Positions 1 through 11,570 of a stretch of DNA of 64,000 bases are shown one piece after another. Where the stretch lies: positions 11,716,987-11,780,986 of the forward strand of contig CM065693.1 of assembly GCA_017654935.2 (NCBI GenBank), written 5' to 3'. A program made the position numbers and the translations under genes. The stretch comes from Phymorhynchus buccinoides. Taxonomy: Eukaryota; Mollusca; Gastropoda; Neogastropoda; Raphitomidae. The first letter of the stretch is position 1. Each line of letters begins with the position of its first letter. The notes under the pieces were generated by a model. That model did not search any database and was not told where the DNA came from. It saw nothing but the letters and a program-made list of their open reading frames with translations.

Positions 1-58
1 CCCAGTTAAGCTTAATGGTATTTGGGGGCTAAAAACTGGCTGGCGGCGAAAGGGTTAA
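1..58 (+). mobile_element. 3' end of a TTAA-type MITE, cut by the window edge
   Basis: The bases up to the GGCGGCGAAAGGGTTAA end match the right ends of the elements at 10942, 49144, 55080 and 56026. Only the last part lies in the window. Confidence 0.55.
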
Positions 59-852
59 AATGGTTTCCTATCACTCGTTTATAAAAACATGGTGAGTTTA
101 ATTATCTGCAAATAGCTCGCTGGTTACATTATATTAATATCGGAATTGGATCACGGTTTAGGGGCTCTAGTCATTTTTTGGGGTTCTTTTCCTGTTTTTT
201 TAAATAAAAAATTCAAGCTTGATTTTAACTCTAATATTTGCTTCTGGTTGTTTTGTTATCCTCATTTAGAACGGTGTGGTGGTGGTGGTGGTGGGGTGTG
301 TGGGTGGGGGGCCAATATGTGTGTGTAGTAGGCCTAATCCTTTGATCATTGAAATCATTTCCTGATATCTTTCTTAACAATTCTGGCCTGGGCCTGTATT
401 CACGTTGAGATAGGCCTTCCAATCCTATTAAATCATTGAAATCATTTAAGTTAGCATCATGCTTTCTTAACCAACGTGAATACAGGCCCTGGTTTGTAAT
501 ATAGCAGGCCTACTATTCCATAATTTGAAATTTTGTAGAACTTTCTTTTGTCTGGTTGTTTTTGCTTCTTTGTTTTTTGTTTGTTCATTTGCAATATATT
601 GTTTTTATATAACTGGACGTTTCCTGTCTTTTGGTTGCATTGCCATTCAGTGTATCCGTTCTGTTGTGTTTTAGAACGGTTCTACCTTATCGTGGATTTT
701 GCATTGGACCCTCCGCTTGACGGGACAGGTTTGCTTTCAAATCTGCATGCCTACATTTTGATTTCAGGCTTTTGATGTTGTTTTTATAACAGAAACAATG
801 TCTGGCGTGTGTGCATGCTTGTGTATATTCTCAATGTGAATGCGCGGGAATG

Positions 853-929
853 TTGTGTGTGTGTGTGTGTGTGTGTGCGTGCGTGCGTGTGTGCGCGCGC
901 GCGCGTGTGTGTGTGTGTGTGTGTGTGTG
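853..929. repeat. (GT)n / (GC)n alternating purine-pyrimidine tract
   Basis: GT dinucleotides run into GCGCGC and back to GT. This pattern is prone to Z-DNA. The ORFs drawn through it are low-complexity artefacts. Confidence 0.9.
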
Positions 930-1704
930 AATGTTTTGCATTTCCTTGTTTGCATGTTGTATATAACAAAGTCTGAAAGACTGTCCTTGAATCCAAGCAT
1001 TTCAGAGAAAACCATCGAAGTTGCAGAGGACATGAAACCAAACTTCACAAAGGAAAAAAAAAGTTGTTTGCAAGGAAGTGGATTATTTTATGCATTTATG
1101 TTGGTGGTTTATTTTTACAGATTATTCTCAGTTTCGAGTTTTCCAGTGGCATAATATGCTTTGTACATTGTTGCAGGATGCTTCAAAAGTCTCTCATGCT
1201 ATCAGAACCAACGTAGAAAAGATCGATAGTTTTGAAGCCTAATCTTGATCTTTGTGTGATCTTCGATAATGTGTGTAAAGTGTGTGTGGCTCGTGAGACT
1301 TTGGTTTATCTTCTTATTCAAAAGAGAACAAAAAGATTGACTTTGTGGTTGAAGTTTCGAGTGAAACAGCCAGGAATCTAACCAAGTCAGTCTAGGCTCT
1401 GCTATGCATGAATTTGTTAGCCCTACCAACATTCAAACATTAACCTCTTACTAAGAGGTCAATGCATTCAATACTAAACTTTAATTAATTTGCACGTGTA
1501 TAGTTTGTTTCGTAAAGGAATTAATAGGGTAGTCTATATTATCGACAACATCAGTCGAAAGCTCAGAGGTGAGCTTATACATTAGCTGAGTGAAGCTGTT
1601 ATAAAGTTCGTTTTATCATCACATCGACAGTCTTGTTTCTGGTAGTCCTACAGACCAGTGGTCTGTGGTGACTGGCCCATGTGTCCGTTCTCTCACTCTG
1701 TATG

Positions 1705-1804
<100 letters not shown>

Positions 1805-2209
1805 CGGGGCCGGACCTGGGATAGGGGAAGACGCCCATGGGCGGGTAAGAAGCCCATGCCAATTATCTCATGAAATAAAGAAAATTTCAGTCAAATTTGC
1901 CCATGAGACGATTGCTAAACATAAACACTAGTACTCGTCTCATGGGCAAAATGTGACTGAAATTTGCTTCATTGCAGATTCGGTCGTAGGCTGCAATGTC
2001 ATTTTTCGGCTGAAGGCTGCAATGTTTAGTCAGCCATACTTTTTCGGCTGTAGGCTGCATGGGAGATTCGGCCGTATTCCTGTCACCCCTTTTCGGGAGA
2101 GGTTCTGACTTACTTCTTTTTGTACATGTATGAGTGAAAACGACAATTGCTCTTTGTCTTACAAGAAATATATGCGAGTGAAAACTATTGCTCTTTTTTC
2201 TGGTGTCAG

Positions 2210-2316
2210 GAGGATAAGAAGAGTTTCAAGGAGAAGCTGCAGTCCATCCAGGAGGTGTGTCTTCAGGTGCAGCAGGGCATGGACATGGTCGCCTCCCTTG
2301 GGGAGAGAGTCAAAAA
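2210..2316 (+). CDS. MCTP: MCTP exon: inter-helix cytosolic/luminal segment
   Basis: The acceptor is TGGTGTCAG and the donor GTAAAA. It encodes [16 protein letters not shown] through GERVK plus two bases of an Asn codon completed in the next exon. Confidence 0.9.
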
Positions 2317-2942
2317 GTAAAAATGCAGTTGCTTCCCTTTGAGTGAAGATTGGGTTTGCTTGTGTCTGAGTTGGTCATTGGTGGGTGGCTGTCGCTTTGC
2401 ATGTGTGTGTGTGTGTGTGTGAAGTATAATGTGTGTTTGCACCCATAGTACAATGATGTATTAGTTTGTTGATGATATACTCTGGCTAAAAGACTCCAGG
2501 GATCATCCCAAAGGTCCTCTAATCCCAACAGCAGAAGCACTTGAACACTATGGAACCAATGCATCAGCTAGGGATGAGAACATTACCCTGTGTGACTGTT
2601 TTTGATTACCCTGCCACGTTGTTTTTGATTACCCTGCCACGTTGTTTTTGATTACCCTGCCACGTTGTTTTTGATTACCCTGCCACGTTGTTTTTGATTA
2701 CCCTGCCACGTTGTTTTTGATTACCCTGCCACGTTGTTTTTGATTACCCTGCCACGTTGTTTTTGATTACCCTGCCACGTGAGCAGCCACACTCCCGTCT
2801 TTGGGGGAGATTTTGTTAAGTAAAAACAACCAATTATCTAATAAAATGTTGGTGTGTGTGTCAAATTATTAATTAGTGCACATGAACATTAGCATGAATT
2901 ATAAATATTATGTCTGTTGCTGAATATAGATGTTGCAGTATT

Positions 2943-2973
<31 letters not shown>

Positions 2974-3062
2974 CTTTAATTTAACGTCTATCCACTTATC
3001 GTAAATTAGACGGGAAAAAAGGTTTATGTATGTTAAAGCAGTTGCGTGCATGTGAATATGTG

Positions 3063-3103
<41 letters not shown>

Positions 3104-3261
3104 CAAAGTGTGTGCATGCAGGTGTATGCACAATCAATATGAATGGATAGGACTGCACTATAGAAGTAATAAATAAACCACACAAAAATAGGAATAAAAC
3201 CAATAACAACAAAAACTAAAATCCTCCCAAATGGAAATGTGTGTGTGTGCGCACGCATGTA

Positions 3262-3309
<48 letters not shown>

Positions 3310-6300
3310 TGTGTGTGTGTGTGTGTGCATGCACGTGCGTGTGTGTATGTGTGTGCGTGCAAGCGTACATGCATGTGTATATGTGAGTCATGCATACATG
3401 ATGCGCACCAGTGCCCTGGTTGGTGCAAAACGAAGCAAACCCATAAAGCTTGTATTTGTGTGGTTTTGTTTTATGTGTGCAGCACCTTCAACTGGACAGT
3501 GCCGTGGTTGTCTACCCTGGCGGTGGTGGCGCTGTCAGTGGGTGTCTTTATCCTGTATTACATCCCCGTCAGGTGGCTCATCCTAGCATGGGGTAAGTAT
3601 AGATAATCATCCCCCCCCTGGGGATACCGGTGTCATGAGAAATAAGTACCTACCCTGAAATAAATACCCTTCAAAAGCGCACTAGAACAATTCTTCTTTC
3701 AGGTCCAGGATCTTTATAATTTCAAGTGCCCCAAATGGCCCTTTGGCCCAGAAGGCGTTAAATCTGTATTTTTCTCTCTCTATCTCTCTTCTTTCAGACC
3801 GGAGGACGTTAAACGGATTTTCATTCATTCTTGTTTCATGTGATAAATAAGTCGACTATTATTTAAAATATCGATATTTAAGTGCTCAATCTACACGGAA
3901 AGAACAAAGTAATAGAGCGGGAGGGTGTAAATCTACATTTTTGCCGAGAAATCGATATTCAAAGCCATGTCACTTAGTTTCGTATTTTCCTAAATGGCGG
4001 ACATTATAAACAACCATCCGTGCAAACAAAAATAAATAATAATAAATATTAGAAAAAATATCCCTGACTTCTCAGTATTTAATGATGAATCTCCTGTTCT
4101 TCCTGTATGCCTCAAGACGCCTCTGAATGTATTTAGGGGCGAATCTTTCCCAAACAGCAAACAATTTAAATGAGTAAAAGAGTTATTTATTTTATGGGAA
4201 AAATATTTTATGCAACACCGGGGGTCTTTTGTATAAATAGTTCCCCCACCTTCTGGAAGTTCTGTGCTTGTAACTTCCTCTAATCTATCACTCTCTTTGA
4301 CTCTGCATGCCTTTTTCCTTTGCTTACTGTCATCTACTATCTTTCTGCCTTACCGGTCCATTCTCCTGCCTTTTTTTCACGAAACACTTTCAAAAACATT
4401 TCCTCCGGCCGAAGTTGGACTTGCTGGGCCTAACTATTTGTTAGTTAGGCGCATAACGGCAGCATGACGCATCTGCGCTCATAATTGACAGGAAGCTGTC
4501 TGAGCGATCGAAGAAGATCATCATTCTTATCAACACCATCATCATCTCATTGTCAGTCGTTGTGCTTGTCCTCTTGGTTTAAAGGGGCACCCTGACGGTT
4601 GAGTTTTTGCAAGGAACACGTTGAGATCACCAAAAAGACAGCCTTTTCAAAGATCGGAACACTCGCTTTGCTCTGGATTCCTAGAAATCAAACCGTCAAA
4701 ACGGCGATTCCTCCTTGGCGGAGGTGCCGGAGAGAGGTCATTTTGGATGGGGTGGGTGGGGGCCAAACCCATTGTGGTTTAAGTTTTTTCTTTTTTGTAG
4801 TGCAGTAAAAACAAATTGAAGCTATTTCCTTTGTTGTGAGCGAAACTCTTTTAGATAAACTGCATAACATTTGTTTTGTTTAAAAGGCTTGTATTCCGAA
4901 AAAATTGTGCAAACAGTTTGGTCGCCATTACAAAAGAGACTTTCAGTGAAAGAATTTGACTTCCAGCATCTCCGCCAAGGATAAATCGCCGATTTGACGG
5001 TTTGATTTCCAGGAAACCAGAGCAAAGTGAGTGTTGCGATCTCTGTAAATGGTGTTTTCATAGTGATCTCGATGTGTTTCTTGCAAAAACTCATCCGTCA
5101 GGGTCCACCTTTAAATAGCATTTTATTTCTCAAAGTCACGAATGAAAATCAACAATGATCATTAGATAGGGTAACAAGAAAACTTATATAAATCCCTAGC
5201 TTGTCCTCTTCTACAGCCCTGTCAGGTGGCTCATCCTAGGTAGGTAGATCATCATCATCACTAGGCCTATCATTGTCGTCATCATCATTATCATCATCTC
5301 ATTGTCAGTGGGTGTCTTCATCCTCTACTTTTTGTTTAGCACGTTTGGTTTTTCAAGTTAAGAATAATTAAAATCAACTTTTCTCTCTATGTGTGCAGGC
5401 ATTAACAAGTTCACCAAGAAGCTGAGGAAGCCGGACGCCATCAACAACAACGAACTGCTGGACTTCCTGTCCCGTGTGCCCTCCGACAGTGAGCTGGTCA
5501 GTACCCAAAAAACTCCCAATAGCCCCCCAAAAAAACAGAAACAGACTGCAACGTCACTGACCAAAGTACCACACAAATACACAAGTGCAGAGTGACGTTA
5601 GTTTATTGACGAGACAAAACAGAACATGTAATATTTCAACAAAAATGTCTTTTTCAAACAACATAGACAACACAATACTTCCCTCCTTCACAGTCGAGCA
5701 GTGCACAACATAGACAACACAACAATACTTCCCCTCTTTACAGTCGAGCAGTGTACAACATATATGTTGTCTATAGACAACACAACAATACTTCCCCTCT
5801 TCACAGTCGAGCAGTGTACAACATAGACAACACAATACTTCCCCTCTTCACAGTCGAGCAGTGTACAACATAGACAACACAACAATACTTCCCCCCTTCA
5901 CAGTCGAGCAGTGTACAACATAGACAACACAACAATACTTCCCCCCTTCACAGTCGAGCAGTGTACAACATAGACAACACAATACTTCCCCTCTTCACAG
6001 TCGAGCAGTCTACAACATAGACAACACAATACTTCCCCTCTTCACAGTGTACAACATAGACAACACAACAATGCTTCCCCCCCTTCACAGTCGAGCAGTG
6101 TACAACATAGACAACACAAAAATACTTCCCCCCTTCACAGTCGAGCAGTGTACAACACAGACAACACAAAAATACTTCCCCCCTTCACAGTCGAGCAGTG
6201 TACAACATAGACAACACAAAAATACTTCCCCTCTTCACAGTCTATGACTGCTCGACTGTGAAGAGGGGAAGTATTGTGTTGTCTATGTTGTTTGAAAAAT

Positions 6301-8035
6301 ACATTTTTGTTGAAATATCACACGTTCTGTTTTGTCTCGTCAATAAAATAACGTCACTCTGCACTTGTTGTGTGTATGTTTGCGTGGAACTCCAACAGTC
6401 AAATCTTTGCCTCTTCTTTTATTATACATGCATACAGAAAGTAGATAAGGGATGGGAGGATGAAAGTAAAACATTCTCTCAATCCTGAAATGACACGTTT
6501 CAATGTTCTCTGAATCTTTCCAATCCTCAAGTGGTGACCGCATTAAAAATAATTTCCAATGTGGATAGGTGGGGGTACGTGGTGTTATAATTACATGTCT
6601 ATAATCTTATTTTAATCTGACATTAACGTTGGCAGAAATGTTTTATTTTATAAGTATTTTAAGACCGTGGATCCGGATGACAAGATGGCCAATCCCAAAG
6701 ACTTTCTATGATCAGTTTTTCCAATCCTGATTTCAGGAGCACTCTGGAACTAGTTTCACCCATGTGATATAGTGTTGTCATTTTTCCCCTTGGTTTCAAT
6801 GCTATCTTGTCTTTGATCATCTTCTTCTTCTTCGTTCATCGCTCAGTTTCCTGTCAAATGAGCGCAGATGTGGTATCATGCTGCCATTGTGCGCCTAACA
6901 AAACTTTAGGCCCATGCCCAGCATGTCCGACTTCAGGTGGAGAAAATCTTAGTTTCTAGAACAAAAAGGCAGGAGAATGGACCAGTAAAGTAGAAAGATA
7001 GTAGATGACAGTAAGCAAAGGGAAAAGGCAGGAGAATGGACCAGTAAAGTAGAAAGATAGTAGATGACAGTAAGCAAAGGGAAAAGGCAGGAGAATGGAC
7101 CAGTAAAGTAGAAAGATAGTAGATGACAGTAAGCAAAGGGAAAAGGCAGGAGAATGGACCAGTAAAGTAGAAAGATAGTAGATGACAGTAAGCAAAGGGA
7201 AAAGGCAGGAGAATGGACCAGTAAGGTAGAAAGATAGTAGATGACAGTAAGCAAAGGGAAAAGGCAGGAGAATGGACCAGTAAAGTAGAAAGATAGTAGA
7301 TGACAGTAAGCAAAGGGAAAAGGCAGGAGAATGGACCAGTAAAGTAGAAAGATAGTAGATGACAGTAAGCAAAGGGAAAAGGCAGGAGAATGGACCAGTA
7401 AAGTAGAAAGATAGTAGATGACAGTAAGCAAAGGGAAAAGGCAGGAGAATGGACCAGTAAAGTAGAAAGATAGTAGATGACAGTAAGCAAAGGGAAAAGG
7501 CTGAGTGAAAGAGATTAGAGGAAGTTACAAGCACAGAACTTCCAAAAGGTGCGGAACTATTTTTTATGAAACACTCCCACGGCATCCCCACAGGGGGATC
7601 TTTGTGTGTGTAATAAGACATCTTTGCAAACCCTCACAGAGACACACACATGCACAAATATGCACGCGTGCATACACACTCACACAAACACACCTCCCTC
7701 TCTCTCCCTCTGAGCGGCCCTCATTACTAAAGTTGAATGTACTCAGAAGCGAGTGGCGAATGTTAGTGGTTTGTTTGTTTTCAATAATTCAAAGCATTTC
7801 TGGTTCTTTCTTCCCAGCCACCTGCACTGCTCTTTCTCCCTGCACAAAGTCGCTAATACCAAAAAGTACTTTGCGTGTGTCGCAATGACTTCATCATACA
7901 TTTTCGTTTCACTTCTTCACAAATGTTTGAAATGACTCTCTCTCTCTCTCTCTCTCTCTCTTTGTCCGTTCCCAGACGCAGTACAGAGAGTTACGGCCAG
8001 AGTTATCCCCAGCCCCCAAAAAGAAACGGTCCTAG
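2210..8035 (+). CDS. MCTP: MCTP (multiple C2 and transmembrane domain-containing protein), C-terminal four exons
   Basis: Join 2210-2316, 3483-3592, 5399-5496 and 7976-8035: 375 nt, 124 residues plus TAG. MCTPs are ER-anchored proteins with three Ca2+-binding C2 domains and two C-terminal membrane helices. The C2 domains and first helix lie upstream, outside the window. Visible are the inter-helix segment ([28 protein letters not shown]), the second helix ([19 protein letters not shown]) and the conserved tail ([35 protein letters not shown]), ending in a basic KKKRS. All junctions are GT-AG and the phases agree (2, 1, 0). The match rests on recalled family sequence, but the tail motifs are very characteristic. 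Introns hold transposons and GT repeats. The first exon of this entry is internal, so the gene starts left of the window. Confidence 0.93.
2598..2780 (+). repeat. 23-bp tandem repeat, 8 copies
   Basis: The unit begins GTTTTTGATTACCC and ends CCACGTT. The copies are nearly identical, which points to recent expansion. It sits in an MCTP intron. Confidence 0.95.
2947..3360. repeat. Cluster of (GT)n and (GA)n microsatellites
   Basis: GT runs lie at 2947-2974, 3067-3100 and 3239-3360, with a GA block at 3278-3307. It is intronic, about 120 bp upstream of the next MCTP exon. Confidence 0.85.
3483..3592 (+). CDS. MCTP: MCTP exon: second transmembrane helix
   Basis: The acceptor TTATGTGTGCAG is GT-rich rather than pyrimidine-rich; the donor is GTAAGT. 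It encodes NTFNWTVPW, the hydrophobic helix, then [11 protein letters not shown]. The Gly codon is split with the next exon. Confidence 0.93.
4215..4540 (-). mobile_element. Unclassified dispersed repeat (family X), inverted copy
   Basis: Its complement carries the same modules as 6815-7600, 11265-11570 and 54300-54600: CCAGAAGGTGGGGGAACTA, GCACAGAACTTCC and a single copy of the 59-bp GGCAGGAGAATGG unit that is amplified at 6963. No coding potential or clear terminal repeat is visible. It could be a SINE or a non-autonomous DNA element. Confidence 0.6.
4549..4578 (+). pseudogene. Possible short fragment resembling the MCTP helix exon
   Basis: CTCATTGTCAGT followed by TTGTGCTTGTCCTC resembles, weakly, part of the helix exon and the better match at 5303. 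The length is too short for confidence. Confidence 0.25.
4583..5110. mobile_element. Long-TIR foldback element (family P), TTAA-flanked
   Basis: The two arms of about 150 bp are inverted copies of each other: CACCCTGACGG, GAGTTTTTGCAAG, ACTCACTTTGCTC and CTCCTTGGCGGAG on the left, with complements on the right. TTAA directly flanks both ends (4579-4582 and 5111-5114). Related copies lie at 21393 and 57850. No transposase is encoded. The TTAA target suggests a piggyBac-type donor. Confidence 0.75.
5217..5330 (+). pseudogene. Decayed fragments of the MCTP helix exon
   Basis: Positions 5217-5239 carry CCTGTCAGGTGGCTCATCCT followed by a GTAGGT donor-like site and preceded by TTCTACAG, closely matching the 3' end of exon 3483-3592. 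Positions 5303-5330 carry TGTCAGTGGGTGTCTTCATC, matching the middle of the same exon. The two pieces are in reversed order relative to the exon, so they cannot be a functional alternative exon. Confidence 0.6.
5399..5496 (+). CDS. MCTP: MCTP exon: conserved cytosolic tail
   Basis: The acceptor is TATGTGTGCAG and the donor GTCAGT. It encodes [20 protein letters not shown] and [13 protein letters not shown] and ends in phase 0. Confidence 0.93.
5581..6368. mobile_element. Palindromic MITE with internal tandem array
   Basis: The ends are inverted repeats: ACAAGTGCAGAGTGACGTTA on the left and its complement on the right, with about 90 bp of arm homology. The interior holds about eleven copies of a unit near 50 bp built around ACATAGACAACACAA and TTCACAGTCGAGCAGTG. 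It lies 85 bp after an MCTP exon. Confidence 0.8.
5662..6240. repeat. About 50-bp tandem repeat, roughly 11 copies, inside a MITE
   Basis: Unit lengths vary between about 38 and 50 bp, with small deletions and C-run length changes. One copy contains a local inverted duplication near 5760-5780. Confidence 0.85.
6815..7600 (+). mobile_element. Dispersed repeat family X copy with internal 59-bp expansion
   Basis: The left module (CTTCTTCTTCTTCGTTC to about 6955) is the complement of 4380-4530. The right module (ACAAGCACAGAACTTCC onward) matches the copies at 4250, 11510 and 54540. Between them the single 59-bp segment of other copies has been amplified. Confidence 0.65.
6963..7500. repeat. 59-bp tandem repeat, 9 copies
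   Basis: GGCAGGAGAATGGACCAG recurs exactly every 59 bp from 6968 to 7440. Copies differ by at most one or two bases. The stop-free antisense ORFs here result from this near identity and are not considered genes. Confidence 0.95.
7976..8035 (+). CDS. MCTP: MCTP terminal coding exon
   Basis: A (CT)n run and GTTCCCAG form the acceptor. It encodes [19 protein letters not shown] and stops at TAG. MCTP proteins end in a similar short hydrophilic tail. Confidence 0.88.
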   Translation, partial: TQYRELRPELSPAPKKKRS

Positions 8036-8129
8036 CCGACGCTTCGATCCAAATCCAACCAACTTCTGCATTGGGACCAGTCAACAACGTTTAGCCATTC
8101 AAGACACCACAAGTTATTCGGTAAAGGTC

Positions 8130-8497
8130 AAGATGTGCCATCCCCCCCTGCATTTCTCGGTTAATTCCATTTTCCCGTTTTTGCCTTTCTTACCAAACAT
8201 AAAGCTGTATTTTATGAACCTTTTTAGCTAATAACCTTTTTGGAATACTAACCCTATCCCTAGGCCATTATCTAATAGCCCCCCCCCCTATGTATTGCAC
8301 TACACAGCGCCATTTGTCACAGTCGTGGTTCATTGCGTTTTCCCGTCTTATAGGGGGGGTGGTAGGGTTAGGGTTAGTATTCCAAAAAGGTTATTAGCTA
8401 AAAAGGTTAATGAAATACAGCTTTATGTTTGGTAAGAAAGGCAAAAACGGAAAATTGCAATTAACCGAGAAATGCAGGGGGGGGGGGGGCACATCTT
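8130..8497. mobile_element. Long inverted-repeat (foldback) element in the MCTP 3' UTR or flank
   Basis: The left arm (AAGATGTGCC, C-run, TTTCTCGGTTAATTCC, CATAAAGCTGTATTT, ACCTTTTTAGCTAATAACC) is repeated in inverse at 8345-8497. One arm recurs at 29036-29215. C/G homopolymers lie at the arm edges. Confidence 0.75.
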
Positions 8498-8704
8498 TTC
8501 TCCATCCTCTCTAATCGGCAGCAAGCAGAAGCCTCAAGGATCAAAGCGTGGGAGGGTCGACTGCTGAATGGAAAATAAACATGGACATTGCAATAGATTG
8601 TCATTCCTCACAACCCCGGTCAAATACGTCTTTCCCTCCCCTCCCCTTCATACTGTGCCTTAGCTTTGGCTCTTCAGTCATTCCAGTGGTTCTGTTCTTT
8701 GCTG

Positions 8705-8710
8705 AATAAA
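8705..8710 (+). promoter_or_regulatory. Candidate polyadenylation signal for MCTP
   Basis: An AATAAA hexamer lies 670 bp past the stop codon, followed by GT-rich sequence. It is only a candidate because AATAAA is common in AT-rich DNA. Confidence 0.3.
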
Positions 8711-9419
8711 CTACCAGTCATCTGTGCATGTAGTGTCAGTAGATTTAGAGTTTAGATTGACAGTTATAATTATGTTCTTTTTTTTTTCAATCTGTACCCG
8801 TTTCAACCTTGACTCGAAGACCCAGTTCCTTGTATATTATAAGTAAGTGGTCTCTATTTTATTCTTCTTGGATACATTGGCAGTTATACATTTATATTTG
8901 TGAACCTAGAGTTTAGATGGATAGGCCTAGTCACAATGTGCTACTTGTTTCGATCAGTGGCTGTTTCAATGTCATGTGGTTTGTATTGAAATGAATTTGT
9001 AGAATGAAGTGGTATTTGCGGACCGTAGCGTAGCAGCACTATGGTTTTTGTTTTCTCATTCAGATCACTTGTTTTGCCTCAGGTCGTGATTGCAAAGCAA
9101 TGGGGAAAAATGTCAGCAAAAGTCTTGGTTAAAGTTAGCAATAGCATAAGCAGTATGCAACTATGTGAAGTTTGATATGATCACATCATTTGTCCTAAGT
9201 GTTTTGTTGTTTTTCTCCTTTTCTGGATCACTAGAATGCAAAGCTGTTTAGTGGATTATGCAGTAGAAGTTATGCAAAAGTTAGAGCTTGTAATGTAAAC
9301 TACGCTCTAAAGTTTAGCTAGCAATGTCGGTTGAGGCATTGTTGGAATTTTGTTCATGTTTTGTGCAAGATGTGCTCTGTAACTATCAGGTTCAACTAAA
9401 GAGTGGGAGACGGTTATGA

Positions 9420-9600
9420 GCAAGTGTGTTTGTGAGTGTGTGTGTGCGTGCGTGCATGTGTGTGAGTTGCTTGTCATGTATGAGTTGTTTGTGAGTGTGT
9501 GTGTGAGCTGCTTGTCATGTATGAGTTGTTTGTGAGTGTGTGTGTGAGCTGCTTGTCATGTATGAGTTGTTTGTGAGTGTGTGTCTGTGAGTGCATGTAC
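9420..9600 (+). repeat. About 46-bp GT-rich tandem repeat, 3 copies
   Basis: GAGCTGCTTGTCATGTATGA and TTGTTTGTGAGTG recur with GT runs between. Confidence 0.8.
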
Positions 9601-9699
9601 ATGGACAGGCTGCTTTTCATTTGCAGGTGGGGGTTTTTTACCTGTCAAAAAGATTATGTTGTTAGGATGTGTTTATGTTTGCATTTTAAACTGTATTTC

Positions 9700-10375
9700 T
9701 CAACAAGTCAAAGGGATTTGTTGACAGCAGTATGCTTTGTCAACGGAATGTGTTGACAGTGGTATGCTTTGTCAAAGGAATGTGTTGACATTTGTATGCT
9801 TTGTAAACAGAATGTGTAGTTACAGTATATGCTTTATCAAGGCAGTGTGCTTTGTCAAAGTAATGTGTTGACACTGATATACTTTGTCAAAGGAATGTGT
9901 TGACAGTGATATACTTTGTCAAAGGAATGTGTTGACAGTGATATACTTTGTCGAAGGAATGTGATGACAGTGATATGCTCGATTTGGCAAAGGAATGTGT
10001 TGACAATGACAGTGATATACTTTGTCAAAGGAATGTGTTGACAGTTATATTTGTCAAAGGATTGTGTTGACACTGAGTGATATACTGTCAAAGGAATGTG
10101 TTGACAGTGATATGATTTGTCAAAGGAATGTGTTGACACGGACAGTGATATATCAAAGGAATGTGTTGATACTGACCAATATGCTTGATTTGTCAAGGGA
10201 ATGTTGACACGGATATTTGTCAAAGGAATGTGTTGATACTGACCAATATGCTTGATTTGTTAAGGGAATGTTGACACGGAGTGATATTTGTCAAAGGAAT
10301 GTGTTGACACTGACAGTGATATGCTTGATTTTGTCAAAGGAATGTGTTGACAGTGCTGTTTCAATGTCAAAGGAA
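9700..10375. repeat. Degenerate tandem repeat, about 30-45 bp units, more than 15 copies
   Basis: TTTGTCAAAGGAATGTGTTG alternates with ACAGTGATATAC-like spacers of varying length. Units near 10150-10270 form a higher-order pair. There are more mutations than in the other arrays, so it looks older. Confidence 0.85.
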
Positions 10376-10941
10376 TGTGATACCATGAATGTGAATGTGA
10401 TATCATGTGATACTCTATTCAATGTGTAAAGTACATCAATGGGTATTCCTCAGGTCTATCCTACTTTTTAAAATAATGACAAATTATTTCAGATTTTTTA
10501 ACTATATTTTCTTACTATTTCATCAGTCATTATAGGGCACAGGGGTCTGAGTCTTGGAGAGAAAAAAAGTATCGCCTTAAAGTCCAAAAAATATGGTAAA
10601 GTGTGCCAGTAATAATTATTATGCTTAGTGATAGTCATTGGAAGGGCTAAACTGGGAGTTGTTTTCTTGTTTCTGAATTTGATTGTTTTGGGGGGGGGGG
10701 GGGGGGTATTTTTTAACTTGTGGAGAAGATTCAAGGTAAAATTGGGCAAAGAAGTACAGTCTATAAAGTTCTTCATATGAAAAATATCATGAAGGACATG
10801 TAGTTTTCATTTAAAATGGCTAAACACGAGTGGATACCCATTGTAAATACGCACAATTTCTGTCTCGTTTTGTTGTTACAATCATGCAAATCTGTGTATA
10901 CTACAGAAAATGATCTGTTGCCTTTTCAGTCAATTGTAGTG

Positions 10942-11136
10942 AACCCTTTCACCGCCAACATCGCATTTTAGCACCACAATGGTTTAACACCCATGTCACT
11001 AAAAGGCATCAAATTAGAGTCTGTTATCCAAAGACCCAATTTTCATAATTTTGGGAGGCCTAATGTTATATATGTCAGAGGAATTTGAGATATTGATGGG
11101 GCTGGGGTTTTTTAATGGCTGGCGGCGAAAGGGTTA
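10942..11136 (+). mobile_element. TTAA-type MITE, copy A
   Basis: It starts CCCTTTCACCGCCAACA and ends TGGCTGGCGGCGAAAGGGTTAA. The ends are inverted repeats, and internal GTTTAACACCCATGTCAC is shared with copies at 49144 and 56026. Confidence 0.75.
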
Positions 11137-11264
11137 AACTCTTTTCTTCCACTTCCATCCCATAGACACCAAATATCACCTTGAATTTCTGTGCGTTGTT
11201 TCAATTGTTTTTCATTACACTGGCTTAGTGTTGGTGCAACGTAGTCAAAATGATCTGGGTTTTT

Positions 11265-11570
11265 TAATTATTTCTTCTTCGTTCCCAGGCCATATAGCCA
11301 TAATGGGTAAGGCGTCCGGTTTTTTTTTCAGTTTTCACTGGTCTCCCCGCTGCGTACAGCCGACACATTCCCATTTCGGAGGAGCTCAAAGGAGAAAAAT
11401 TATTTGGATTTTCTTTTCTTTTTTTTTAAAGCAGAATGGGCCAATAAGATAATAGATAGAAAGCAAAGGGAAAAGGCAGTCAAAGAGAGAGGCAGATTAG
11501 AGGGAGCTACAAGCACAGAACTTCCAGAAGGTGGGGGAACTATTTTTATGAAAGACCCCCTAAAAAAAAC
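11265..11570 (+). mobile_element. Dispersed repeat family X copy
   Basis: It shares TTTTCACTGGTCTCCCC and the GCACAGAACTTCCAGAAGG module with 54300-54600. It is not expanded internally. Confidence 0.6.

Noticed and set aside
6933..7621. Multi-pass membrane protein on the minus strand
   Set aside because: The hydrophobic repeats are the translation of the 59-bp tandem array; frames overlap and have no flanking domain.
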